A DNA stretch of 30,543 nucleotides from Minisyncoccota bacterium (GCA_009694925.1 SIBX01000002.1:1-30543); one strand, 5' to 3'. Counted from the stretch's first letter, positions 15,315 through 25,023 are shown. Notes: generated by a model from the sequence alone, not told the origin. Numbers and translations: made by a program.

Positions 15315-16076
15315 TTACCTTTTAGAAGAAACCGATATTCTAATAGAGTCTCTATCAATATTTTTAAAATCTAATACAGGAATCATTATTAAGAATTCTC
15401 TCTCTTCAAACTGAGGAATATTATCTATTGAAGTTTGCGAAGCACCAGATAGAATACCTAAATTATTTTCAATTGTAACTAATATTTCTGATTTAGAAAT
15501 ATTACTAAACTCATTATTAGTTAAAATGCCACTTATTTTAATTTTTTTAGCTACTTCATTAAAATCATAATTTACTTCTCTCATGCTCGTTTTTGGAGAA
15601 TAAAATCCGCTTATATTTTTCCACGAAAAATCAGAAAATTTAACTTCTGTCTTTATGATATTTTTAGTTTCAAATTTTATCCCAAAATTCACCAACTTTT
15701 TAACTTCTCCAGGATAAATAAAAGATTCACCCGAGACGCTACCAGCTAAAGAATTGTCTGGATTTAAAAAATCCACTTCATAGAGAAAACTTTGAGCTCC
15801 CCAGTCTAAATTGGGATTAATAACATCAAAAACAGCTGATTTGTATCCATCTCCATAAACAATCTCAACTCCACTAGATTTTAAAGGTTTCAAAGTCTGA
15901 AGCGCACAAGGAGCACAGCTTCCTCCACAATCAATTCCCTCCTCTCCGCTATCCTTATAATTATTTGTGCAACTTGGAGCTGGTCTTAAAAAGGTTTGCC
16001 AAAATAAAAAACCTATTACGAACCAAATTGAAAGAAAAAAAGCTCCGTAAATAAATTGCTTAAAAAATCGTTTCAT
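15315..16076 (-). CDS. Membrane-anchored protein with a GIDCGGSCAPC cysteine motif, function unknown
   Basis: A 253-residue protein with one N-terminal transmembrane helix (about residues 9-28) followed by C36...GEEGIDCGGSCAPC (C50, C54, C57). I have seen this type of motif in secreted proteins of CPR bacteria, directly after the membrane anchor. The remainder is rich in beta-strand patterns (VFDVINPNLDWGAQSFLYEV, ILVTIENNLGILSG) suggesting two immunoglobulin-like or LEA-like extracytoplasmic domains. There is no catalytic motif. It lies 14 bases upstream of rodA, which suggests, but does not show, a role at the envelope. The start was chosen because MKRFFKQF gives a standard positively charged anchor. 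Confidence 0.7.
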   Translation of the reverse strand: MKRFFKQFIYGAFFLSIWFVIGFLFWQTFLRPAPSCTNNYKDSGEEGIDCGGSCAPCALQTLKPLKSSGVEIVYGDGYKSAVFDVINPNLDWGAQSFLYEVDFLNPDNSLAGSVSGESFIYPGEVKKLVNFGIKFETKNIIKTEVKFSDFSWKNISGFYSPKTSMREVNYDFNEVAKKIKISGILTNNEFSNISKSEILVTIENNLGILSGASQTSIDNIPQFEEREFLIMIPVLDFKNIDRDSIRISVSSKR

Positions 16077-16136
16077 TTGGCTTAAATTCTAACATTTATT
16101 TTATATCTTTTCTATTTGGAATTTGATTCCTAAATT

Positions 16137-16176
16137 AAAATCTTCCTGTGCACCACATGATACACAGGAAGATTTT
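16137..16176 (-). terminator. Hairpin after the small high-GC membrane gene
   Basis: A perfect 14-bp stem AAAATCTTCCTGTG/CACAGGAAGATTTT with a 12-base loop, 4 bases after the stop at 16181. The T-run is short (TTTTAATTT on the minus strand). Confidence 0.65.
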
Positions 16177-16180
16177 CAAT

Positions 16181-16516
16181 TCAGTTGTGAAGCGTTCCAT
16201 CCCAGCCAAACAACAAGAAAGGAATGGTGAGTACGAAGTTCGTAACCAAAGCGCCAAAGATGAATGCATGAAACAAACCAATCAAATGCGCCAACAGACA
16301 CATCCATTGGTTCTTCGGCAACTCAGGCTTCATACTCAGTGAAGCATAGCATTCACCCGGACCTGAGAAATCAACAGGACTCAGCCAATATGCCGCCGAC
16401 TGACGATATCCTTTTCGCCAAACCAGGATTGGATAGCAAACAAACATCGTCAGAAACACCCCAATCGAAAGTGAATTAAACCAGTGATCGTTAGCGTTGA
16501 TCCATTGAGAGATCAT
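16181..16516 (-). CDS. Small integral membrane protein of unknown function, atypical composition
   Basis: A 111-residue protein I do not recognise. Two strong hydrophobic segments are visible (about residues 15-33, LSIGVFLTMFVCYPILVW, and 70-104, CLLAHLIGLFHAFIFGALV then LTIPFLLFGW), with a polar segment between them that contains SPVDFSGPGECYASLSM. Base composition is clearly more GC-rich than the flanking genes and codon use differs. AAAGGAA lies about 8-10 bases before the ATG, a Shine-Dalgarno-like site most neighbours lack. The gene stands alone, with a hairpin after it and AT-rich DNA on both sides, so I infer acquisition from elsewhere. The AT-rich upstream region has TTGACA (16600-16605), but I could not place a -10 at normal spacing. 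Confidence 0.65.
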   Translation of the reverse strand: MISQWINANDHWFNSLSIGVFLTMFVCYPILVWRKGYRQSAAYWLSPVDFSGPGECYASLSMKPELPKNQWMCLLAHLIGLFHAFIFGALVTNFVLTIPFLLFGWDGTLHN

Positions 16517-16663
16517 TCAAGATTTCCTTTCTCATAGTTTTGATTTGTGAAGGACAAGTTGCGAGTGCTACCTTATAGGACATCATAGTATATTTATATT
16601 GTCAACATAGATAGAAATCCAATAAAATAAGGGTTATTTTAACCCAAACAATAGATTCCTAAC

Positions 16664-16694
16664 AAAAAACACGAGCATTAAACTCGTGTTTTTT
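16664..16694 (-). terminator. Terminator of the rRNA unit
   Basis: CACGAG/CTCGTG stem with flanking A6 and T6 runs that extend it to 12 bp. It lies about 65 bases downstream of 5S rRNA on the minus strand. Confidence 0.85.
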
Positions 16695-16760
16695 CTGGAG
16701 TCAAAACATTCATAACTTAATAAGTTGATCTTCAATACTTTCGCGCTTCTGAATTTTTAA

Positions 16761-16879
16761 CTGCCGGCATAGCCTACTTTCCCGACCACCAAAGCAGCAA
16801 GTATCATCAGCTTTATACGGTTTCACTTCCGAGTTCGGAAAGGGATCGGGTGGGTCACGTATAAACAAAACACCAGCAG
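16761..16879 (-). rRNA. rrf: 5S ribosomal RNA
   Basis: About 119 bases. The ends pair as helix I (CTGCTGGTG with TGCCGGCAG, including G-U pairs). Internal 5S hallmarks are CCGAACTCGGAAGTGAAAC (loop C and helix III region) and GGTCGGGAAAGTAGG near the 3' side. It lies about 260 bases downstream of 23S and is probably cut from the same transcript. Confidence 0.93.
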
Positions 16880-16941
16880 ATAAAAATCCAGAAACGTTAA
16901 TAAAATAAATATATAGAAACTCTAGGCACAAATCATTCATG

Positions 16942-17105
16942 CTTTGAATTACTAAATTCATTTTAAATCGATTTTTTAGTTAATTTCAGGCGAGGCGAAA
17001 TAGAAAAATTGAGACATATTCGATTAAGAATCTGTTAAAATTTTTCTATAATGCCACAGCCGAAATTAATAAAAAAGCGATAAAATTGAATTTAGTATTT
17101 CAAAG
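16942..17105 (-). other. Very long imperfect hairpin between 23S and 5S
   Basis: The arms 16942-17010 and 17039-17105 are complementary almost throughout. Paired blocks from outside inward include CTTTGAA/TTCAAAG, ACTAAATTC/GAATTTAGT, TTTTA/TAAAA, ATCG/CGAT, TTTTTT/AAAAAA, TTAATTTC/GAAATTAA, two GGC/GCC pairs, and TAGAAAAATT/AATTTTTCTA. The loop is about 28 bases. It is likely a processing (RNase III-type) substrate, or an inserted inverted-repeat element. Confidence 0.7.
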
Positions 17106-17117
17106 ATATATAACGTG

Positions 17118-17130
17118 TTTTCCGTTACGA
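17118..17130 (-). other. 3' arm of the 23S processing stem
   Basis: TTTTCCGTTACGA on the plus strand is a perfect 13-base inverted copy of 20349-20361 beyond the other end of 23S. The two ends of the precursor can therefore pair and bring the mature termini together. Confidence 0.75.
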
Positions 17131-17142
17131 AAAATATTTTGT

Positions 17143-20336
<3,194 letters not shown>

Positions 20337-20348
20337 CATATATATTTC

Positions 20349-20361
20349 TCGTAACGGAAAA
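20349..20361 (-). other. 5' arm of the 23S processing stem
   Basis: TCGTAACGGAAAA on the plus strand pairs perfectly with 17118-17130. Further imperfect pairing towards 23S (CCACA with TGTGG) brings the stem to the mature ends. Confidence 0.75.
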
Positions 20362-20456
20362 TACATTATCTTCCGCTACTTAAAGTAATTTCACAAATGA
20401 CTTGTTGTCTTCATTCTACTTAAAATGCTCTTTTTTGTACCTGTGTATTTCTACAC

Positions 20457-20486
20457 AATATATTACTTTACTCTCTTGAAAATCAA
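20457..20486 (-). promoter_or_regulatory. Second possible 23S promoter (P2)
   Basis: On the minus strand TTGATT (20481-20486), an 18-base spacer and TATATT (20457-20462). It lies about 120 bases upstream of mature 23S and downstream of the attenuator-like hairpin. The rest of 20362-20575 is AT-rich leader with no gene. Confidence 0.4.
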
Positions 20487-20575
20487 CTTATTAAATTATC
20501 AATGTTCTTTCGTTTAATCGTTTTCTTTCTTGACTGCCCGATTCTAAGCTCTTTCCTTCTCAGATTCGGTAAGTT

Positions 20576-20609
20576 AAAAAACAAAAACCGCTATTTAAGC
20601 GGCTTTTTT
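20576..20609 (-). terminator. Terminator-like hairpin in the 23S leader (attenuator candidate)
   Basis: On the minus strand A6-G-CCGCT, loop TAAAT, AGCGG-T5-G-T6. It has all the elements of an intrinsic terminator yet lies between the strong promoter P1 and the 23S gene. An upstream leader segment (20638-20647) can pair with its 5' arm (20594-20603) over 10 bases (one G-U) and so prevent it from forming. Confidence 0.6.
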
Positions 20610-20637
20610 ATAAGGGCGAAATAAAAAGCAAATTAGG

Positions 20638-20647
20638 ACCGCTTAAA
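20638..20647 (-). promoter_or_regulatory. Possible antiterminator segment in the 23S leader
   Basis: Reads TTTAAGCGGT on the minus strand, complementary to GCCGCTTAAA in the terminator's 5' arm. Confidence 0.4.
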
Positions 20648-20695
20648 AAGGCTGATATTTATATGTAAAATTAACATCTATTAGTAGTAAGGATA

Positions 20696-20723
20696 AGTAT
20701 ATCCATAGAAGCTTTGTTGTCAA
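20696..20723 (-). promoter_or_regulatory. Strong sigma70-type promoter of the 23S-5S unit (P1)
   Basis: On the minus strand consensus TTGACA (20718-20723), a 16-base spacer and TATACT (20696-20701). This is the best promoter in the window. It lies just after the terminator of the upstream gene, which shows that 23S is not transcribed from a 16S operon here. Confidence 0.75.
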
Positions 20724-20765
20724 GCAATAAAGTTGTCCACATTCAAATATCTATTAATAAACTAA

Positions 20766-20791
20766 AAATCCCCGGTTTTAACCGGGGATTT
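20766..20791 (-). terminator. Terminator of the MscS-like gene
   Basis: A perfect 12-bp stem AAATCCCCGGTT/AACCGGGGATTT with a 2-base loop and a T5 run on the minus strand, 20 bases after the stop at 20811. Confidence 0.85.
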
Positions 20792-20810
20792 CGTCAATAC
20801 ATTTCTTAAA

Positions 20811-21497
20811 TTAAGAATGATTATCAAACTCATCCTTCAATTTTGAAATCCATTTATCAGCATGATCTTTACCACCCAATCCAAAGGCTAATCCACCAGC
20901 TATGGCAAGCATTGCAACTAGTCCAGTTATTAAAGTATTAATAATCTGAACAGCAACTCCAAGCTGGGACAATGCTGCTAAAAATCCGAAGACTACAACT
21001 CCCCACCAAGCAACCTCTCCTAAGGTTCTTCCGGAGTGCATCTTAACCCCCATCACTGAAGCTCTTACGAGATGCTTAACAAATTTTGCCGCAACCATTG
21101 CAGCTAAAAGTATTAATGAAGCAACAATTACATTTGGGATATAGCTTAATACTCCCTGAATGAATCCTGATAAAGCAGTAAATCCTAATATATCAGAAGC
21201 CGCCAAGAAGAATACTAGAATGAAAAACCAATAGACTATTCTTCCTAAAAAATTTCCAGAATTAAGCTTCATATTTCCTCTCTGCATAAAGCCCTCCATT
21301 CCAACCTGCTTTAATATATTATCTAGCTTTAGATAAAAAACTATTCTTTCGACTAACTTTTCTAAAGCAGCTGCGACTATTATACCAACAACTATCGTTA
21401 CTAATGCACCAACCAAAGAAGGCAAAAAACCAGCCACTCTAAGCCAGAGATTATAGAATGAAGTGGTTAACGCCTCGATCCAATTTTGTAAAACCAT
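20811..21497 (-). CDS. MscS-like transmembrane-helix-repeat protein
   Basis: A 228-residue membrane protein with about five hydrophobic segments. It has two similar halves, LPSLVGALVTIVVGIIVA followed by an amphipathic stretch and IPNVIVASLILLAAMVAAKFV, and it ends in GLAFGLGGKDHADKWI. That ending is typical of the 'conserved TM helix' proteins (Pfam TM_helix) related to the pore-lining helix of mechanosensitive channel MscS. The soluble beta and C-terminal vestibule domains of MscS are missing. A role in sensing membrane tension or small-solute flux is an inference from the family. It is a single gene with its own terminator; there is no clear Shine-Dalgarno sequence. Confidence 0.75.
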   Translation of the reverse strand: MVLQNWIEALTTSFYNLWLRVAGFLPSLVGALVTIVVGIIVAAALEKLVERIVFYLKLDNILKQVGMEGFMQRGNMKLNSGNFLGRIVYWFFILVFFLAASDILGFTALSGFIQGVLSYIPNVIVASLILLAAMVAAKFVKHLVRASVMGVKMHSGRTLGEVAWWGVVVFGFLAALSQLGVAVQIINTLITGLVAMLAIAGGLAFGLGGKDHADKWISKLKDEFDNHS

Positions 21498-21582
21498 ATA
21501 TTTTTATAATTTAAACGCGACCCATTAATAATATTACTTATTCTATAAGTATAGCTCTTTTGATTTAAATTAGTATGTTAAT

Positions 21583-21615
21583 AAAAAGAACCAGCTATTT
21601 TGGCTGATTCTTTTT
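21583..21615. terminator. Bidirectional terminator
   Basis: AAAAAGAA-CAGC/GCTG-TTCTTTTT type hairpin with a TATTTTG loop region. It lies 22 bases after the stop of the gene at 21637 on the minus strand. Confidence 0.75.
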
Positions 21616-21636
21616 ATATAATAAGAAAATTAATTC

Positions 21637-21858
21637 TTATTTAAGTTCTTTTTCTATATTTCCCAATTCATTTTCTAGACTAGAAGTATCAAGTGCCTTT
21701 AAATCATTTTCTGCGCTGGCAGTGTTAGAAACTTTATTTTGAGAATCATCTGTTGCGGTCTGATTTTTAGAGCTTCCTATAAACATATACACTAATCCTC
21801 CAAGAACAATTACCGCTAAAATAATCCATAATCCTCCAGACTTCTTTTGTGGTTCCAT
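21637..21858 (-). CDS. Small single-pass membrane protein, function unknown
   Basis: A 73-residue protein. A short basic N-terminus (MEPQKKSGG) precedes one transmembrane helix (about residues 10-27, LWIILAVIVLGGLVYMFIG). A polar, Asn/Ser/Asp-rich tail follows, ending in a short acidic amphipathic helix (SLENELGNIEKELK). The charge pattern predicts the tail outside the cell. It lies 25 bases downstream of the secreted coiled-coil protein (21884-22828), so the two may share a transcript. No family is recognised. Support comes from the clean anchor, the terminator after the stop and the operon-like spacing. Confidence 0.6.
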   Translation of the reverse strand: MEPQKKSGGLWIILAVIVLGGLVYMFIGSSKNQTATDDSQNKVSNTASAENDLKALDTSSLENELGNIEKELK

Positions 21859-21883
21859 ATTTTTCTATAATTTATTTTTATAA

Positions 21884-22828
21884 TTATTGATTTGTATTTT
21901 GAGTTTCAACTGGTTGGTTGCTCGTTTCTGTTGGCTCACCATTCAATGCCCTTATTTGAGGAATTATATCCACCAATCCCTTATGCGCTGTCCTTATAGC
22001 ATCAGCAACTTTTTCTCCGGCATCTTTAAATGCTGGAAATGCTAATTTTGGATCTGTCGCCAAAGTCATGGCCTGATATGCAGACTGAAATTCAGTTAAG
22101 GCGGTTTCCGCAGCTACAACATTTACTTTTGCATCCACCAAAGACGCAGAAAGAGCGGTAACATCTTTTCCAGAAGCCGATAAACTATTTAATTCAGCTT
22201 CTATCCTAGACGATATTTCGTTTAATTTTTCGATGTGCTTTGTAAAGTTCGCCAAAGCATTATCAACAGACTTGGAAATGTTTTCGGATTTTTCCTTGGC
22301 CTTATCTCCAAATTCAGCCTTCAATTTTCCTTCTAAGTTGCTTTTTCTTTCTTCAAACTTATTTTTAAATTCTTCTTTTTTAGCCTCCATTCTATTTTCA
22401 AACTCTTCTCTTTCTCCTCTCATTCTCTCCATACGATCCTTATCTCCAAGTTTCATTCTTTCTTGAATATCTTCCATCATAGACTTCCTATCCCCTCTGA
22501 ATTTTCTAACGTCTCCCCTAACTGCATCTTTTCTGTCTCCTAGATTTGTAGCTCCTCTTATATCTTTAATATCTGATCTTATTTCTTTTTTATCTCCTCT
22601 TAATTCCCTAGCATCATTTCCAATTTCTCCTTTTTTCATTTCTGGAGCGCCCAATGACTTAACTGATCCTTCAGAAGCTTTAAATGCTTTTAACGTCTTA
22701 AAATCGCCCTCTCTTATTGGTTTTATCTCACCAACAGATACTGGCTTAATTTCTTCGGCTAATAATATCGAAGGATAAATGATAATTAAGGAAAATAACA
22801 CGGCGCTAATTTTTAAGATTCTCTTCAT
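21884..22828 (-). CDS. Secreted, highly charged coiled-coil protein with RGD-containing repeats
   Basis: A 314-residue protein with a clear signal peptide (MKRILKISAVLFSLIIIYPSILLAEE; cleavage likely after LLA). Residues about 70-130 are Arg/Asp/Lys-rich near-repeats (RGDKKEIRSDIKDIRG, RGDVRKFRGDRKS). A long Glu/Lys/Arg helix predicted as coiled coil follows (about 125-190), then a more neutral helical bundle (about 190-295) and a Gln/Asn/Thr-rich tail. Three RGD tripeptides occur; in other proteins RGD can mediate adhesion, but in so charged a sequence this may be chance. The architecture suggests an extracytoplasmic rod or spacer protein. I do not recognise a family. Confidence 0.65.
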   Translation of the reverse strand: MKRILKISAVLFSLIIIYPSILLAEEIKPVSVGEIKPIREGDFKTLKAFKASEGSVKSLGAPEMKKGEIGNDARELRGDKKEIRSDIKDIRGATNLGDRKDAVRGDVRKFRGDRKSMMEDIQERMKLGDKDRMERMRGEREEFENRMEAKKEEFKNKFEERKSNLEGKLKAEFGDKAKEKSENISKSVDNALANFTKHIEKLNEISSRIEAELNSLSASGKDVTALSASLVDAKVNVVAAETALTEFQSAYQAMTLATDPKLAFPAFKDAGEKVADAIRTAHKGLVDIIPQIRALNGEPTETSNQPVETQNTNQ

Positions 22829-22930
22829 TTGATTTTTTAAATTATAAATACGACTTACTAATTAATTAAACCCATCATAACAGAAAGATGTAACTATTTA
22901 AATATGACAACACTTAAAAACAATACTTAG

Positions 22931-22959
22931 TTGAATAAAAAGACACCAAATAATACAAT
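22931..22959 (+). promoter_or_regulatory. Promoter of tRNA-Ala
   Basis: TTGAAT (22931-22936), a 17-base spacer and TACAAT (22954-22959). It ends 17 bases before the tRNA 5' end. Confidence 0.6.
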
Positions 22960-22976
22960 CTTATAGTAACTAAAAA

Positions 22977-23047
22977 GGGCCCGTAGTAAAATGGCATTAC
23001 GCGTCATTCGCATTGACGAGGTAGGAGTTCAATTCTCCTCGGGTCCA
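22977..23047 (+). tRNA. tRNA-Ala (anticodon CGC)
   Basis: A full cloverleaf of 71 bases. The acceptor GGGCCCG/CGGGTCC has the G3-U70 pair that defines alanine tRNAs. The D arm is GTAA/TTAC with a GG-containing loop, the anticodon arm CGTCA/TGACG with loop TTCGCAT, the variable loop 4 bases, and the T arm AGGAG/CTCCT with loop TTCAATT. The discriminator is A. CCA is not encoded (CAA follows), so it must be added by the CCA enzyme. It reads GCG codons. It stands alone on the plus strand between minus-strand genes. Confidence 0.95.
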
Positions 23048-23060
23048 CAATATTAAAAAG

Positions 23061-23175
23061 AATTGAACTTGGGAAGGGGTCGGGAAACTGTAGTTCCCCA
23101 TGTAGGAAAATCTTCAAAACCGAGGGTTTTAAAAGAGGAGCAAAGCGACAACGTGAACTTCTCCTCGAGTCCACA
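23061..23175 (+). other. Structured segment ending in a copy of the tRNA 3' end
   Basis: Bases 23159-23175 repeat the last part of the tRNA-Ala gene (23033-23049) with 16 of 17 identical. The segment before it has hairpins GGGAA/TTCCC, AAAACC/GGTTTT and GAGGAG/CTCCTC. A 15-base helix with two mismatches can also form between GAACTTGGGAAGGGG near its start and the tRNA-like end. It may be a tRNA-derived remnant, an attachment-site duplication or a small RNA. No protein is encoded. Confidence 0.45.
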
Positions 23176-23195
23176 TAGTTGAAAAAGAAATTAAA

Positions 23196-24374
23196 CTATT
23201 TATTCTTGCTAATCTCTCTCATCATTTTAGCAATCTTCTCTATATAAAAATATGTATCCTTAATCGAAGTTGAGGTTTGAATAAATAACGGTTTTAAATT
23301 CTTCTCATATCTTATCTGTAAATCCTTTTCTGACTCTGCCTTAATAATATCCAAATACACTTCCCTTAAACGATCTATTAAAGAGTTGGAATTTTTTATC
23401 TGTTCAAAAGCAAATCTTAATTTAAGAACAACATCTTTCTCTGTTGCAGGATTCGGATTACTAGCAAAGAAATCTTTTGAACCCCTAGTAATATTTGAAT
23501 TAAAATCTATTATTCTCGACAAAAGATTTGAAAATTTCCCAGTAATATTTTGAATTCCTAAATCAATATCGCTAGCCCTCCTTTCGCCGACTAATACAGT
23601 AAGCTTAGAAATTCTTTCTTGCTTTACCTCTCCAAAAGAAGAGAAAGAATTTAAAATCTGCGCCTTAACATCTTTCATCTTCTTTTCTAAATCTTCAAAA
23701 GGATTAGTCAAAAGTGAATCTTGGGTTGCCGGAGAATCAACGCCCAAAGGCGGGTTTACTGGATTGTTGCCCTGAAAAGAATTAGAAATATCATCTCTGC
23801 AAGAATCTAGTGTTGGACCAGATAGTCCAAAACATGGATCCGTTTGGGGATTATCTCGATCTGGATCTACAACTGATGGCGTACTAGTTCCACCATCGCC
23901 ACCACCCGAAGCGCCATCTGAATCACCGCCGTCATCTATAAAAACAGCGCCATGACTATCTTTAAAAACATCTTTTACGTCGCCACCAATTTCCTTAGTC
24001 CTGTCTTTAACATCTTTAGCGTCATCTTTAATATCTTCTTTTAAATTACCAAAGCGATCTCTTGGATCACCAGTGTGAATATCTTCATTTATTTCATGAA
24101 TTTTTTTAGCACCATCCACAATATCTCCAACCGAATCTTTTGGTTTTTCAAATGTGATTTTCTTAACCTTATCAACAACTTTCTTGAAAGCTTTTTTGAA
24201 TTTACTTCCCCAACCAGCCATGAAAAAACTATTACTATCAAGATCTCCGCTCAAAACAATCGTCGGCTGATAACGGTTATTATCTGCATAGTTAAAACTA
24301 GCCCTAGAAACTGAAAATGTCGCGAAAATAAGGGATAAAGAAAATACTAAAATAGCAATTTTTTTAATAAACAT
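23196..24374 (-). CDS. Secreted protein of unknown function with a Lys/Asp repeat region
   Basis: A 392-residue protein with an N-terminal signal peptide (about residues 1-26, hydrophobic AILVFSLSLIFATFSV then SRASF). Order of regions: a basic stretch (WGSKFKKAFKKVVDKVKKI), Lys/Asp amphipathic repeats (KEDIKDDAKDVKDRTKEIGG), a Gly/Asp/Ser low-complexity linker (about 145-165), and a Cys pair in TDPCFGLSGPTLDSC that could form a disulfide. A C-terminal helical domain (about 225-390) is predicted to be coiled. I do not recognise a family. The coiled C-terminal part recalls the protein at 21884-22828, and both may be surface components. The tRNA lies directly downstream on the other strand. Confidence 0.6.
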   Translation of the reverse strand: MFIKKIAILVFSLSLIFATFSVSRASFNYADNNRYQPTIVLSGDLDSNSFFMAGWGSKFKKAFKKVVDKVKKITFEKPKDSVGDIVDGAKKIHEINEDIHTGDPRDRFGNLKEDIKDDAKDVKDRTKEIGGDVKDVFKDSHGAVFIDDGGDSDGASGGGDGGTSTPSVVDPDRDNPQTDPCFGLSGPTLDSCRDDISNSFQGNNPVNPPLGVDSPATQDSLLTNPFEDLEKKMKDVKAQILNSFSSFGEVKQERISKLTVLVGERRASDIDLGIQNITGKFSNLLSRIIDFNSNITRGSKDFFASNPNPATEKDVVLKLRFAFEQIKNSNSLIDRLREVYLDIIKAESEKDLQIRYEKNLKPLFIQTSTSIKDTYFYIEKIAKMMREISKNK

Positions 24375-24388
24375 ATTAAGTAAATTAT

Positions 24389-24419
24389 AGTATACTTAGA
24401 TTAATTAAAAAATAGTCAA
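24389..24419 (-). promoter_or_regulatory. Divergent promoter region
   Basis: The 51-base gap between divergent genes holds AGTATACT, giving a TATACT -10 box on each strand. On the minus strand TTGACT (24414-24419) lies 19 bases upstream. Both transcripts would be leaderless or nearly so. Confidence 0.4.
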
Positions 24420-24425
24420 AAATTC

Positions 24426-24971
24426 ATGAAACTAAAATCTCTCCTCTTATTAATAGCAGTAGCCATAGCGATTATCGGTGGAAGTTTTATCTCAAAATAC
24501 AAAGAGTCTTCCACTGAGACAGAAAGTAAGACGGCTCCTATTTCAAATAACCAAGTTAACCTGCCTTCTTCTGGGCTTCCAGAAAATGATAACCAAGAAA
24601 CAGCTAAACAACCAACAATAAAGATACAAAATAAAACAACAATTCAACCGACCGACACACAAACTCCATCCATAACCACGACCACCACGTCAACTTCTAA
24701 AAAAACTACAATCAGCATGACGGACAATAGTTTTTCTCCATCTTCTATATCAATTAATAAAGGAGATATCATCGTCTTCATAAATAATGGTAGCAATGCT
24801 CATTGGCCAGCATCTAACACTCATCCGACTCATGAAATTTATCCGGAATTTGATCCAAGAAGACCAATTTCCCCAGGATCATTATGGGAATTCAAATTCG
24901 AAAAATCTGGCTCTTGGAAAATGCACGACCATCTCTCCCCAAAAATTACAGGAACAATTACCGTAAATTAA
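24426..24971 (+). CDS. Membrane-anchored cupredoxin-like protein
   Basis: A 181-residue protein with an N-terminal signal anchor (about residues 4-22, SLLLLIAVAIAIIGGSFI), a Ser/Thr/Gln-rich linker (about 27-92) and a C-terminal cupredoxin domain (about 93-181). The domain shows DNSFSPSSISINKGDIIVF, NGSNAHWPAS with the expected first copper-ligand His, and SGSWKMHDHLSPKITGTITV in place of the usual C-x(n)-H-x(n)-M loop. The ordinary type 1 Cys is absent, while Met-His-Asp-His is present. It could therefore bind copper in a non-blue site or serve another role. It was probably exported and tethered for electron transfer or copper handling, but this is inferred from the fold alone. Confidence 0.78.
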   Translation: MKLKSLLLLIAVAIAIIGGSFISKYKESSTETESKTAPISNNQVNLPSSGLPENDNQETAKQPTIKIQNKTTIQPTDTQTPSITTTTTSTSKKTTISMTDNSFSPSSISINKGDIIVFINNGSNAHWPASNTHPTHEIYPEFDPRRPISPGSLWEFKFEKSGSWKMHDHLSPKITGTITVN

Positions 24972-25023
24972 ATATCAAAAATCAGTCCGCCAATTGGCGG
25001 ACTGATTTTTGATATTTAATTTA
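24964..25023. terminator. Bidirectional terminator, 60-bp perfect palindrome spanning both stop codons
   Basis: Centred on CCGCCAATTGGCGG, with symmetric AT arms on each side. It contains the TAA of the cupredoxin gene at one end and the TAA of the methyltransferase gene at the other. Its GC core matches the terminator at 3997-4028 except for compensated changes. Confidence 0.9.

Noticed and set aside
16577..16605. TTGACA upstream of the 111-residue membrane gene as a full promoter
   Set aside because: The nearest -10-like hexamers lie 7, 12 or 22 bases away, so no normal spacing is available; not annotated as a promoter.
16629..16646. GGGTTATTTTAACCC hairpin as a second rRNA terminator
   Set aside because: It is short and lacks a T-run; the hairpin at 16664-16694 is sufficient.
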